Of a stretch of DNA of 64,000 nt, positions 49,056 to 58,807 are shown one piece after another (within the stretch, counting starts at the first letter, position 1; the number at the start of each line of letters is the position of its first letter). Origin of the DNA: Mucilaginibacter sp. SJ (lineage in GTDB: Bacteria > Bacteroidota > Bacteroidia > Sphingobacteriales > Sphingobacteriaceae); contig NZ_CP118631.1 in assembly GCF_028993635.1 (NCBI RefSeq), forward strand, positions 2,108,001 to 2,172,000, given 5' to 3'. The position numbers and the translations under genes were made by a program. Below the pieces are notes generated by a model. That model was given only the letters and a program-made list of their open reading frames with translations, did not search any database and had not been told where the DNA came from.

Positions 49056-52000
49056 TTACTGTTTTTCTGAGGACACGATATTTTTGATATCGTTAACAGA
49101 TAATGCAGCTTTGAATACTTTTACCCTGTTTATATAGCCATGAAACACGCGTTCCGATGGAAACTCTTCATTTCGGCCTAATGTCCATTTGTTGTTTACG
49201 GATAAATCGGCGCTTACCTCTAACAGCGTAGTTCCGGCCAAAACACCATCGATATAAACATACAGCTTTTTGCCATTGCATATGCCCGCAATGTGATGCC
49301 AGTGCTGTTGCCAGTCGACAGGAAGATTTACGGTGCAATCTCCTCTGCCCCATCCGCCGGCAAAAAAGGTAAGGGTTTTGTTATCGGTCATTTGCAATAC
49401 ATGGTTGTCACCTTTGGTAATAATATCAACCAGGCCTTTCTCGTTGCCCATTGGGTAAACCCATCCCATCATGGTAATGGATTCGCCCATATTGTTCAAA
49501 GCCGGTGAGTTTGCAACTTCCACATAAGTACTGTCGCCAAACAACAGCCGGTCTTTATTATTTGCTAATGAACCTGAAATAATCTTCCCGTTGTTATGAA
49601 ATCCCGAACTATCAGTTACCGCCTTGCCAGGAACAATCGACCTGAAATCAAGCAATAAGGATTCTATGCCGTCTTCATAAACTATATATATAGTTTTAGC
49701 GGTATCAATCTTCAGGTACTTAAATCCTTTTTGAGTGACTGTTATATTATGGCTGATGATTTTAGCCTCACCCGTATTTAGTTTGATGTTATCATTAAAA
49801 ACAACCGAATCATTTAGAATTACCGGTATAATAAAGGTTTGCTTAAGTCCGCCGGTATTTTTTATCATGTATCTGATTTGCTGATTTTCTTTTAATCTGA
49901 TCATCGGCTTTACCTCCAGCCCGGATATTTCGAACGGACGCTCCCGGGGCTTTTCAGGCAATTTTACCTCAACTATAAACGGAACTGTGTTATCAAGTTT
50001 CAGTATTGATTTCCCTACCGGGTAAAGGCGAAACACAATAGAGTCCTGAAGGGTTTGTCCCGGCTCCACCAAACAATTCTTATAAGCGTAGGGCTTTCCC
50101 TCAACCAACAATTTTACTGTTTTAATGCCCTTGCCGCCCGTATTTTTAAGTTTGAAGTTTATTACAAGCGGTTCATCCGGTACCACACTTTTTTTACTGA
50201 CAGAATAATTCACTATGTTAAAAGCGGTGTTTTTTTGTGTGGTTGAAAGTACAATCGGATCTTTATTCGCGGGCCAGCTACCCGGCTCTTTACCCATGTT
50301 AAAAGTCATCGTGCCCCCGCTCATCAATACCGAATGCGGCAGGATCAACTGCTGCCAGGCCTTACCATTTATCCGCAGCGATTGTACATAATTATTTTTT
50401 AATACTGAATTATTACTGCTAATGACAAACTTTTTGCCATTTGGCAGATAAAGGGTTGCAGATTTAAACAATGGCGCGCCGATAGCATAAAGCGGCCTGC
50501 CCGGGCACACCGGATAAATCCCCAGTGAACTGAAAATATACCAGCTGGATGTTGAACCGAGGTCATCATTACCGGGCAAACCGCCGGGAGTAGCGTTGAA
50601 CCTATGGAGCATGATATCTTTCATCCACTTTTGTGTTAACCATGGCTTGCCGGCCTGGTTAAACAGATAAGGTAAGTGAAAAACAGTTTCGTTATCAAAG
50701 AGGATAACATTATTGCGAAGAGCTGAATCCAAACGGGCGGCAAACTGCTCATTGCCGCCGGTCATATTAATCAAGTCTTTACCATTTTGGGGAACAAAAT
50801 ATGAATACACCCATTTGTCGCCCTCTTTATAACCCGACGTGCCGGGCTGAAGCTTAAATTCATCGCCATTACGCGGAAGCATAAACAGTTCGTCCTTATT
50901 TAAAAGATTGCGGTAGTTAAAACCTCTGTTTGATAATAACTGATAAGTCAGCTTATCATTCATCACCTTATCTGCAAATTGTGATAAGGCCCAATCATCA
51001 TAGGCGTATTCAACCGTACGGGTAACAGATTCGGGCTTAGTGAAGGGAACATAACCTTTTTGATGGTACACTTCCATATCCGATTGCACGAAAGGTCCAT
51101 CAACAAGATCTTTCTTCATCGCCTTATAAGCAAAGTCCTTATCAAAACCTTTAATGCCTTTTAGATATGAGTCAACAATGATAGGAATGGCATGGTTACC
51201 CGTCATACTTTCGGTAGGCAGGTGACCACTTTGCTTGTAAATATCCAACATAGACAAGATCACATCCTGTTGCTTTTGCGGGTATAGCAAAGTGAGCAAT
51301 GGATGTAACGACCGGAATGTATCCCATGGAGAAAAAGCCTCATACTGGTTTTGCCCTGTTTTTTTATATATTTTACCATTGCTGCCACGATAATTGCCTT
51401 CAGCGTCATCGGCAACCCAGGGCAACAGCAGCGAGTGGTAGAGCGCCGTATAAAACACTGTTTTATTTTGTTCGTTGTTGTCATTTAAGTCTACAACAGA
51501 CAGTAATTTAGCCCATTCACGGCTCGTTCTCGCACATATTTCATCAAAACTTAAATTCCCTGCTTCCTTATCAATATTATACTGTGCGCTATTACTGCTT
51601 ACCGATGATCTACTTAACTTTAAAGTGATCATCTTAACGCCTGTTTTAGCTTTTGGGAAGGAGAAAAGCCAGCCCCCCTTAACCTCCTTTTTATCTGTAT
51701 ATCCTTCGCTAAAATTTATAACTGCATTGAAGTTTGAAGCATGGATTATTTTATCAGATATAGCCCGGATCTCACCACCGTCACCGACAAAAATTTGCGG
51801 ATTAGCATCCCCATCGAAAGTAAAACGGAAGATACCTGTTCTTGTGGTAGCAGTAGCTTCTGCCGTGATCTGCTGATCATCAAAATAAACTTTGTAATAG
51901 CCTGGTCTGGCGGTTTCCTTTTTGTGCGAAAACCGCAGGCTTGATTTACCGGCCTCAAAATTGGCACCACCTTTCAACGGCATTATGTAAAGGCGCCCCG

Positions 52001-52307
52001 ACGACCCTTTCGGGAAACCACCCATATGTCCCAGGCAACTGAAGTAATAAATTGAACTATCAGCATAATTATATCCCCGGGCACCTACAACCCGTGTTTC
52101 CGGACTTAATTGCATTGATCCTGACGGAGCAACCCCTCCGGGATAACAGCCGCCATTGTTCCCCCATTTGGTAAGCACATTACTTACAGTAGTGCCAATA
52201 AACGGGTCAACATAATGAAGATGGTTTATTTGCTGAGCTTGCAGATTGACACCCAGTAATATTCCGGTCAAGAAAAAAATAAAGCGGACCAATTTATTCA
52301 AAATCAC
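49056..52307 (-). CDS. GH92 family alpha-mannosidase-like enzyme with C-terminal LamG domain, 1083 aa
   Basis: A signal peptide (FIFFLTGILLGVNLQAQ) is followed by the GH92 opening (YVDPFIGTTVSNVLTKWGNN, GGCYPGGVAPSGSMQLSPET) and the C-terminal GH92 signature (GGLPGNDDLGSTSSWYIFSS, then LGIYPVCPG). GH92 enzymes are Ca-dependent exo-alpha-mannosidases. Between are two Ig-like beta modules (720-880), and the last ~170 residues form a LamG/concanavalin-like domain (GESITMMGWVYPMGNEKGLV) that may bind glycan. The start is a GTG with TTG alternative two codons later. Last gene of the operon. Confidence 0.9.
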   Translation of the reverse strand: MILNKLVRFIFFLTGILLGVNLQAQQINHLHYVDPFIGTTVSNVLTKWGNNGGCYPGGVAPSGSMQLSPETRVVGARGYNYADSSIYYFSCLGHMGGFPKGSSGRLYIMPLKGGANFEAGKSSLRFSHKKETARPGYYKVYFDDQQITAEATATTRTGIFRFTFDGDANPQIFVGDGGEIRAISDKIIHASNFNAVINFSEGYTDKKEVKGGWLFSFPKAKTGVKMITLKLSRSSVSSNSAQYNIDKEAGNLSFDEICARTSREWAKLLSVVDLNDNNEQNKTVFYTALYHSLLLPWVADDAEGNYRGSNGKIYKKTGQNQYEAFSPWDTFRSLHPLLTLLYPQKQQDVILSMLDIYKQSGHLPTESMTGNHAIPIIVDSYLKGIKGFDKDFAYKAMKKDLVDGPFVQSDMEVYHQKGYVPFTKPESVTRTVEYAYDDWALSQFADKVMNDKLTYQLLSNRGFNYRNLLNKDELFMLPRNGDEFKLQPGTSGYKEGDKWVYSYFVPQNGKDLINMTGGNEQFAARLDSALRNNVILFDNETVFHLPYLFNQAGKPWLTQKWMKDIMLHRFNATPGGLPGNDDLGSTSSWYIFSSLGIYPVCPGRPLYAIGAPLFKSATLYLPNGKKFVISSNNSVLKNNYVQSLRINGKAWQQLILPHSVLMSGGTMTFNMGKEPGSWPANKDPIVLSTTQKNTAFNIVNYSVSKKSVVPDEPLVINFKLKNTGGKGIKTVKLLVEGKPYAYKNCLVEPGQTLQDSIVFRLYPVGKSILKLDNTVPFIVEVKLPEKPRERPFEISGLEVKPMIRLKENQQIRYMIKNTGGLKQTFIIPVILNDSVVFNDNIKLNTGEAKIISHNITVTQKGFKYLKIDTAKTIYIVYEDGIESLLLDFRSIVPGKAVTDSSGFHNNGKIISGSLANNKDRLLFGDSTYVEVANSPALNNMGESITMMGWVYPMGNEKGLVDIITKGDNHVLQMTDNKTLTFFAGGWGRGDCTVNLPVDWQQHWHHIAGICNGKKLYVYIDGVLAGTTLLEVSADLSVNNKWTLGRNEEFPSERVFHGYINRVKVFKAALSVNDIKNIVSSEKQ

Positions 52308-52371
52308 TATAGTATAATTAACAGAATTCTCAAAAGCTTTCAGCTTTAAGCCTTATGCATTCAGCTTCGAA

Positions 52372-53499
52372 CTATATTTTAATATAGATCTTCTTCTTAT
52401 CAAGCATGTACGCCACCAGCCAGCAAAGTATCATATAACAAAGTGCAAATACCAATGTACCAAATGCGCCGGGGAAGATCTTTTGATAAAACACCTGGTT
52501 TATCCAATCATAAAAGCTTAGCTGTGGTTTTATCCAAATGGTTTGAAATACTGTTAGCAACAGCTCCGACAACAGATATATAGCCAATGAATTTCGACCG
52601 AAAACAAGGAAGAAGTTCGTTCCGTTTTTAATCTTTTTTATTTCGATGGCAAATACCATGAAGCCTAATAGTAAAAGATCGATACCAATGGTAAGCAGCG
52701 TAAACGAGCTTGTCCACAGTTTTTTGGCGATGGGAAAAAACTGCGCCCAGAATAGCGAGCCGGCGATCAATAATACCCCGCACATGAACAATCTTGCTAA
52801 TGATTCATAATTTTTCCCTTTACGCTGAATAAATGCTCCGGCCAGGTAACCGCCAATTACATTCACAATGGCAGTCATGGTGCTGAGTAAACCTTCGGGG
52901 TCAAAAGCTATGGGGCCGCCTTTATCATGATATAAATGATCATTGCCCATCAACATAATATCCAATCGGGTGCCCGCATTGCCAAGCATAGTATACTCTT
53001 TGCCCGGTTCGCCGCAAAAGATCAGGAAAGCCCAGTAGCCTATTAAAAGCACAACAGATATGATGACAGCCGTTTTTTGCGAGCAATAATGAACTATCAG
53101 CGCGCCGAAGAAGTAGCATAAAGCTATCCGCTGCAACACGCCCATAATACGGGTATGGCTTAAAGGGTTAAATGCCCAGCCACTGGCCTCCCGATGAAAG
53201 AAAGGGAACCAATACATGAGGTATCCCAACAGGAAAATGATGACCGTACGTTTAAAGATCTTGCCTATAAAAGCAGGATCAGTTTCAAATTTCTTTTTGG
53301 AGAAACTGAGCGCATTACCAACGGCGAACAAGAACGACGGAAAAACCAGATCGGTGGGTGTAAAACCAATCCAGGGTGCATGATCAAGCGGCGACCATAC
53401 GTTTGCCCCCGAGCCGGGGGCATTAACGATGATCATGAAGCAAATGGTCATACCTCGGAAAACATCAAGCGCGGTAAATCTTTCGGTTGTTGCAGCCAT
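52372..53499 (-). CDS. HGSNAT-like membrane acetyltransferase (DUF5009/DUF1624), 375 aa
   Basis: A polytopic membrane protein of about ten helices that starts RFTALDVFRGMTICFMIIVN. Asn26 in IIVN and His40 in LDHAPWIGFTPTDLVFP match the pair (Asn258/His269, from memory) proposed as catalytic in human heparan-alpha-glucosaminide N-acetyltransferase. Such enzymes move an acetyl group across the membrane to a terminal glucosamine. The gene lies in the same operon as the GH89 enzyme that removes alpha-GlcNAc. About 14 bp separate it from the GH35 gene. Confidence 0.82.
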   Translation of the reverse strand: MAATTERFTALDVFRGMTICFMIIVNAPGSGANVWSPLDHAPWIGFTPTDLVFPSFLFAVGNALSFSKKKFETDPAFIGKIFKRTVIIFLLGYLMYWFPFFHREASGWAFNPLSHTRIMGVLQRIALCYFFGALIVHYCSQKTAVIISVVLLIGYWAFLIFCGEPGKEYTMLGNAGTRLDIMLMGNDHLYHDKGGPIAFDPEGLLSTMTAIVNVIGGYLAGAFIQRKGKNYESLARLFMCGVLLIAGSLFWAQFFPIAKKLWTSSFTLLTIGIDLLLLGFMVFAIEIKKIKNGTNFFLVFGRNSLAIYLLSELLLTVFQTIWIKPQLSFYDWINQVFYQKIFPGAFGTLVFALCYMILCWLVAYMLDKKKIYIKI

Positions 53500-53512
53500 T
53501 TTTGCAATTATA

Positions 53513-56470
53513 TTAATTAAGGGGTATTGAAATTTCTTTGATTAACCGGCCTGCAGCTTCTTCGGCCACAATACGGGTTTTATTGATACTATTGCCTTCT
53601 TCGTCATAAACCACCAGTTGATTTAAACCCGGGTTGAGCCAGCATTCAGGGATATAAAGACTTTTCATATCCAGCTTTTCAGGATATCTGCCGAGGTTAT
53701 GCCCATTAACCCAAACCGAACCGTGGCCTAATCCTACAGGGTCAAAACGCCAGATGAATGTACCGCTCATTGATGGAGGAACACTGAACGTTGTACGATA
53801 AAAAGCCGGCGCGTTTTTCATTTGCCTGGCTACATCGAGCTTTGTCCATCCTCGGGGAGCTAATATATCACCCGGGCCACCTTTCAGTTGCCAGCCGGTT
53901 ACCGTTGTGGCATCGCCGATGGCATTAATTTTTATCGGTTGATCGATCCCACCCTGGTTTGAGTAATTTTCGATAAATACTGAAAGATCAATCGGACGCT
54001 TTAAAGCTTCGGCATCAGTGATATTTACCTCAAATGGTTGATTCCAGCCATCGTGATGTGCTACCTGCTTACCATTGATAAATACCATAGCGTTTTCATC
54101 AACACTTTTAAACAACACTGTTATTTTCGATGTACCCGTGGCTTGTTGCGGAATGGTTGTGTGAAACCAGGCATAACCCTCTTTCAGGTTAAAAACGTCA
54201 TTGCCTATTTTATACTTTTTGTATGCTGATGTATCAAATGTTGGCGGTCCTTGCTTTACATCGTCCTTTTTATTGGCCCTGATAAAATACCAGTTGCCAA
54301 GTTCCGAAATAAACGGTCCGCCTTTTTTGATCAGGACGCTGCCGAAAAGACCCTTACTATCCACCTCGTCTATGGGACCAAGATAGGCGGCCAGCTTATC
54401 ACGGCCATCATGCGCCGCAAAAACGGCTAGTGTATGCTTCCCTTTGCTAAGATTAAGTATTAATTCGTTATCATTCAGTTTCCATTTAACAGCAGGTTTG
54501 CCGTCTATAAAGGATTGTCCCCTGCCGCCTCCTTTAACTTGTAAGGTATATTTTCCGTTGGATGGTATGTTTAACGTAGTGCGATACCAGGCATCGGCAG
54601 TTATATCAGCATCGGCTCCCATGGGTTGCGGATCTTTTGATTTGAGCCAGGTGCTTGTATTTAGGTTTGATACGGCATTGATGGCTGCATTTTTATATTG
54701 CCAGTTGAATAGATTGATAGCTGGCGGCTGACTATTTTTTGGAGCGTCTGTATTAAAAGTAAATCCTTTATTATCGGTATACAGAATTGCTTTCTGACCT
54801 GCACTTTGGTTTAAAGGTGTTTCTGATGCTATGGTAAATTGTCCGTTTTGAACGGTGCTTTTTCCAACATAATTTAGGCCACTGATAATATAGTTTTTCC
54901 CACCGGTTTCTGTGATCCATGTTTTGTCAGTCAGCGCCCTGTTCGTGGCCAAAATCCTGATAGTTTGAGAACCCGCGGTGAAAGAATACTCAACAGGTAT
55001 TGCTCCGGTACACGGCATCTTTTCATCGATAACCACCTGATCGTTTATAACTTTTACAATAGTCGAGATTGATGAAGCTTTACTTTTTGTATTAAACCGA
55101 AGCAGCAACGGATCGCCTGCTTCTGCATCAACAATTATAGTTGTAGCATTATCCTGCTTTACAATCGCGAATACACGGCTAAAAGCCCAATTAAGTATAA
55201 CCTCATCACTAATTTTATAATTGTGGACTAAAGGGTAAATCTCTTGAGGTTGAACGCTGATCTTTTTATCGGCCAGCAAATCTTCTGCGCCGCTGATGTT
55301 CAATGACACATTTATTTTGGCAGTACCCGGATTATCCAAAAATATCAGATCACCTGCCGGGCTCGTACGGGCAGATATTTTAACCGCTGTATCAACAGCA
55401 ATGCCTTTGTAAATTTCCGAAGCATTAGTGCTATTCTCCAATACGTCCTGAAAGCTACGCGAAAACCATGCGGCGCGCTTAAAAGTATAATAGATCGGTC
55501 GCAAATCACCGGCCTGACCTATCGCTGTACCATAATCGTATGAAGCAGCATCCTCATCATTATTGGTATAGCCAAAGTTTGAACCACCATGAGCCATGTA
55601 ATAGTTATAACCATTACCGCCATGTGCAATGACCTTCCAGGTGCGTCTGTCGTAAAGTTCGGCATCACCAGGCTTTGCTCCGTATTGTGAATACCCAACC
55701 GCCCAAAACTCGGTAGAAAACCATGGGTTTGGCCGTTTATCATCATCAAGCTTCCCATCGCCCGCAGGGTCGCTGGCGTGATGTAATCCGCTGAAGAAAT
55801 ATGGTATCTGAATACCCATATCCACGGCTTTTGCCTGTAAACGTTTAAAATAACCATCAGGCATAGCGGTTCCCCAACCGTTGGGATGCTCATTTTCCAA
55901 CTGAACCAGTATTACGGCCCCACCTTTATTGATCTGTCTTTGAAAAACCACCGGTAAAAGATGATCAAAAAAGCGATCGACATATTGTTCAAAGGATTTA
56001 TTGTCCTCGCGCACACTAAGGCCTTTTTTAAATTTGAGCCATATCGGATAGCCACCGTTATCCCATTCAGCGCAATAATATGGGCCAACGCGTACAATAG
56101 CATACATACCTAACTCTTTTACTATATCCAGAAACTTGCCCAAATCATGATCGCCACTAAAATTGAATTTGCCTTCCTGTTCTTCATGAAAGTTCCAAAT
56201 AGTATAGATCTCGATACAATTAAAACCTGCCTGTTTGATCCTCAGCAATCTATCATACCAAAGCTCGTGCGGGATACGGGCATACTCTAACCCTGCCGAT
56301 GCAATGAAAGTTCGTTTACCCTCAACTATAAAACCTTTACTATCAAAATCGATATAAGGCTTAGCAATAGCTGAAGCCGGGAAAATATGATCATTGGAAC
56401 CCTGGCTGTGGGCTGATGTAAAAGCGGTTAGCAGTAAGATAAATGTTAATATGGTATAACGTATTCTCAT
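53513..56470 (-). CDS. GH35 beta-galactosidase, 985 aa
   Basis: Signal peptide (ILTFILLLTAFTSAHSQ), then a GH35 TIM barrel: LWYDRLLRIKQAGFNCIEIY, VGPYYCAEWDNGGYPIWL and VILVQLENEHPNGWG (acid/base Glu in the ENE motif), with the nucleophile Glu in WFSTEFWAVGYSQYG. C-terminal beta-sandwich and jelly-roll domains include GHGSVWVNGHNLGRYPE. GH35 enzymes release terminal beta-galactose. The gene follows the GH89 gene by about 65 bp, which contains a perfect palindrome. Confidence 0.92.
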   Translation of the reverse strand: MRIRYTILTFILLLTAFTSAHSQGSNDHIFPASAIAKPYIDFDSKGFIVEGKRTFIASAGLEYARIPHELWYDRLLRIKQAGFNCIEIYTIWNFHEEQEGKFNFSGDHDLGKFLDIVKELGMYAIVRVGPYYCAEWDNGGYPIWLKFKKGLSVREDNKSFEQYVDRFFDHLLPVVFQRQINKGGAVILVQLENEHPNGWGTAMPDGYFKRLQAKAVDMGIQIPYFFSGLHHASDPAGDGKLDDDKRPNPWFSTEFWAVGYSQYGAKPGDAELYDRRTWKVIAHGGNGYNYYMAHGGSNFGYTNNDEDAASYDYGTAIGQAGDLRPIYYTFKRAAWFSRSFQDVLENSTNASEIYKGIAVDTAVKISARTSPAGDLIFLDNPGTAKINVSLNISGAEDLLADKKISVQPQEIYPLVHNYKISDEVILNWAFSRVFAIVKQDNATTIIVDAEAGDPLLLRFNTKSKASSISTIVKVINDQVVIDEKMPCTGAIPVEYSFTAGSQTIRILATNRALTDKTWITETGGKNYIISGLNYVGKSTVQNGQFTIASETPLNQSAGQKAILYTDNKGFTFNTDAPKNSQPPAINLFNWQYKNAAINAVSNLNTSTWLKSKDPQPMGADADITADAWYRTTLNIPSNGKYTLQVKGGGRGQSFIDGKPAVKWKLNDNELILNLSKGKHTLAVFAAHDGRDKLAAYLGPIDEVDSKGLFGSVLIKKGGPFISELGNWYFIRANKKDDVKQGPPTFDTSAYKKYKIGNDVFNLKEGYAWFHTTIPQQATGTSKITVLFKSVDENAMVFINGKQVAHHDGWNQPFEVNITDAEALKRPIDLSVFIENYSNQGGIDQPIKINAIGDATTVTGWQLKGGPGDILAPRGWTKLDVARQMKNAPAFYRTTFSVPPSMSGTFIWRFDPVGLGHGSVWVNGHNLGRYPEKLDMKSLYIPECWLNPGLNQLVVYDEEGNSINKTRIVAEEAAGRLIKEISIPLN

Positions 56471-56486
56471 GATTCTTCAAAAATCC

Positions 56487-56519
56487 AGACTTACGAAGTT
56501 TTAAAAACTTCGTAAGTCT
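56487..56519. repeat. 33-bp perfect palindrome between GH89 and GH35
   Basis: AGACTTACGAAGTTTT (56487-56502) and its exact complement (56504-56519) surround one A. It sits in the 65-bp gap between two genes of the operon. Confidence 0.8.
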
Positions 56520-56535
56520 TCAACTTCATATTTTT

Positions 56536-58734
56536 TTATCGCGTTCCTAAAATCACCGCGTTATACTTCGCAAACAATTGCTTTGATTTTTCAATGGCAT
56601 CACCTTTTGCTGCATCGGTATAAGCATTATCGTGTTTGTTTACCCATTGCCATTCCCAATCTTTTACCTGCTTATCAAAAGCTTCGGCATTAAAGTCGGT
56701 TTTGGTTGATAACGATTTATCCAGCAGACCAAAGTACATTGCCCAACGCGGCTTGTAATAGCCTTTTATTAAACCGGCCCATTGACGGTTTGAGTATTCG
56801 CGCAAACCACTTTCTTTATCGCCCCAAAGGGTAACCAGGTCACGGGCGTTAAACTCATACAGGTTTTTCTCTTTATCGGTTACACCATTAGCCCTTGCTT
56901 CGTTGATCCATTTGCCCAACAGGAAATCTTTACGGGTGCTTAGCAAAGCATCCATATCATCCATCAGTTCCAAAAACTGGCTGCTATATAATTTAAACTG
57001 CTGCTGATCCTTATTTTGATAAGCCTGTGCCATTTTCTGCTGCAACGGACTTGCATAGTTAGCCAGCACCTGCCGGGTAACATCAACCAGGTCATACTGA
57101 AAACCATCACTTTGTTTCAGGCTGTCGGCAGCATTTATAAGCAATGTCCAGGCTTTAACCAATTGCATAGGATCATAATCCAGTTTGGTTAGCACCCTGT
57201 CGATATATTTTTTTAATGTTGGTCTTGCAACAATAATTGATTCAGGGCCGCCTTCGGTTAAACCACCCGAATAAACCGAATTTAACAGGACATGCCATGC
57301 TTCACTGGCTTGCGCATTTACTTGTCCGTAACGACGCTGGGCATAGTTCATCACCCACTTATCGGCATCAATCGGGGTATCATGCCAAACGTTTTCCAGC
57401 ATCAGGGCAAACAGCGCAGGGTTTTGTTCTATGCCTTCGGGTGTAACGCCAATACCACGCATATTTTTTGATTCGGGATCATGCAGGGCTATGGCCGGAT
57501 CGGCAGCTACGTGGCGCATACGGCCAAACAAGCTGATATTACCGCCAAAGTTTTGCAGCATACTCCAGATCCATGGTTTACCATAGTAAGCTTCCGTACG
57601 GTTCCAAACCGGATGGGCATCGCTGTACAAATCAAGCACTATCATCTGCTCGTTTGGCACAGCATTAAGCAGGGCTTTGATCTGTTGCGGCTGCCAGAAT
57701 TTGTTATTATAGTGAAACATCCAGCCCTGCATTACCCAGATAGCTTTAGGATCGGCAGCGGCCATGGAGTTGAACACTTTTTTACTCATGCCATCCAGGT
57801 AGGTTGAATCATTGGTTGGCGGCACGTTTTCGTTAAAAGTATCGGCAGAGTACAGGTGGTCGGTACCGAACTCTTTGGTTTGTGCCTCTATATATTTTTT
57901 ACCGATGGTTTCAAACATCGGATCGTCGGGGTCAAGTATAAAAACATCGGGAAACCCGGCATCCCAGTTGGTTCTTTTAACCTTAGCACCGGGGAATTTA
58001 TCTTTAAATGATGGCGGAACGTGGCCGGTGAATGAAGATAATACGGGCGTCATCCCGAAAGAGCGCTCACGCTCCAAAATCTTTTTTTGTAATACCTTGT
58101 GCGAGTCTATCCAATGCTGCGGCAGCGGGCCTCCCCAGGCATCAATGTTACCCATCCAAAACCATGAAAAATAGGCGGGGCCGCTAAAAAACTCATCAAG
58201 TTGTTTATCGGTAAAGCCCATGTCTTTGTAAACGGTTTGCCAAACGGCTTCTTCACCAGTGATAGCCAGCGGCATGTTGATACCATTCAGGGCCATCCAG
58301 TCAATTTCCTTTTGCCAGCGCTCCCAATCCCACCAGGCCATGGTATAATTAAAAGTACAGTAGTTTAAATAGTAGCGATATTGGTACGGCGTAGTTTTAT
58401 GAATAAGGCCTTTTACCGCCGGCAGGGTAGCGGGCAAATTAAGATTAGTGCCATTCCAGCCGATATCGCAAAAGCAATAATTTTTAAGATAGTAATTTAA
58501 TGCCGATGCTATTGACAGGCCATTGATACCCCTGAGCACAATTTTACCGTTACGGCTTTCCAGTTCAAACACATCTTTACCGTTCTGTTGTGGGATAGAT
58601 TCAACAGTAAACAAATTACTTTTACCGGGGACTACCCTTTCAATAAAATCATAGGAGGCTTTTTGATCAACCTGGGCGCCGGCTTTAAGGCCAAATGAAA
58701 TAATAGCAGCAAAAACAAGTAAACACTTTCTCAT
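56536..58734 (-). CDS. GH89 alpha-N-acetylglucosaminidase (NAGLU-like), 732 aa
   Basis: From the ATG at 58734 a signal peptide (KCLLVFAAIISFGLKAGAQ) precedes the GH89 fold: NWDAGFPDVFILDPDDPMF, LYSADTFNENVPPTND with the catalytic Glu, WVMQGWMFHYN, LDLYSDAHPVW and PWIWSMLQNFGGNISLFGRM. A helical C-terminal domain follows. GH89 enzymes release terminal alpha-1,4-GlcNAc, in humans during heparan sulfate degradation. The coding frame extends 55 codons upstream without family resemblance, so I place the start at the signal peptide. Confidence 0.93.
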   Translation of the reverse strand: MRKCLLVFAAIISFGLKAGAQVDQKASYDFIERVVPGKSNLFTVESIPQQNGKDVFELESRNGKIVLRGINGLSIASALNYYLKNYCFCDIGWNGTNLNLPATLPAVKGLIHKTTPYQYRYYLNYCTFNYTMAWWDWERWQKEIDWMALNGINMPLAITGEEAVWQTVYKDMGFTDKQLDEFFSGPAYFSWFWMGNIDAWGGPLPQHWIDSHKVLQKKILERERSFGMTPVLSSFTGHVPPSFKDKFPGAKVKRTNWDAGFPDVFILDPDDPMFETIGKKYIEAQTKEFGTDHLYSADTFNENVPPTNDSTYLDGMSKKVFNSMAAADPKAIWVMQGWMFHYNNKFWQPQQIKALLNAVPNEQMIVLDLYSDAHPVWNRTEAYYGKPWIWSMLQNFGGNISLFGRMRHVAADPAIALHDPESKNMRGIGVTPEGIEQNPALFALMLENVWHDTPIDADKWVMNYAQRRYGQVNAQASEAWHVLLNSVYSGGLTEGGPESIIVARPTLKKYIDRVLTKLDYDPMQLVKAWTLLINAADSLKQSDGFQYDLVDVTRQVLANYASPLQQKMAQAYQNKDQQQFKLYSSQFLELMDDMDALLSTRKDFLLGKWINEARANGVTDKEKNLYEFNARDLVTLWGDKESGLREYSNRQWAGLIKGYYKPRWAMYFGLLDKSLSTKTDFNAEAFDKQVKDWEWQWVNKHDNAYTDAAKGDAIEKSKQLFAKYNAVILGTR

Positions 58735-58807
58735 CAATAGATAATTAAACGCTGGAAAATAAATACCGGCAACAGGGATGTCTCCTGTCGCCGGTATGAT
58801 GATATTA

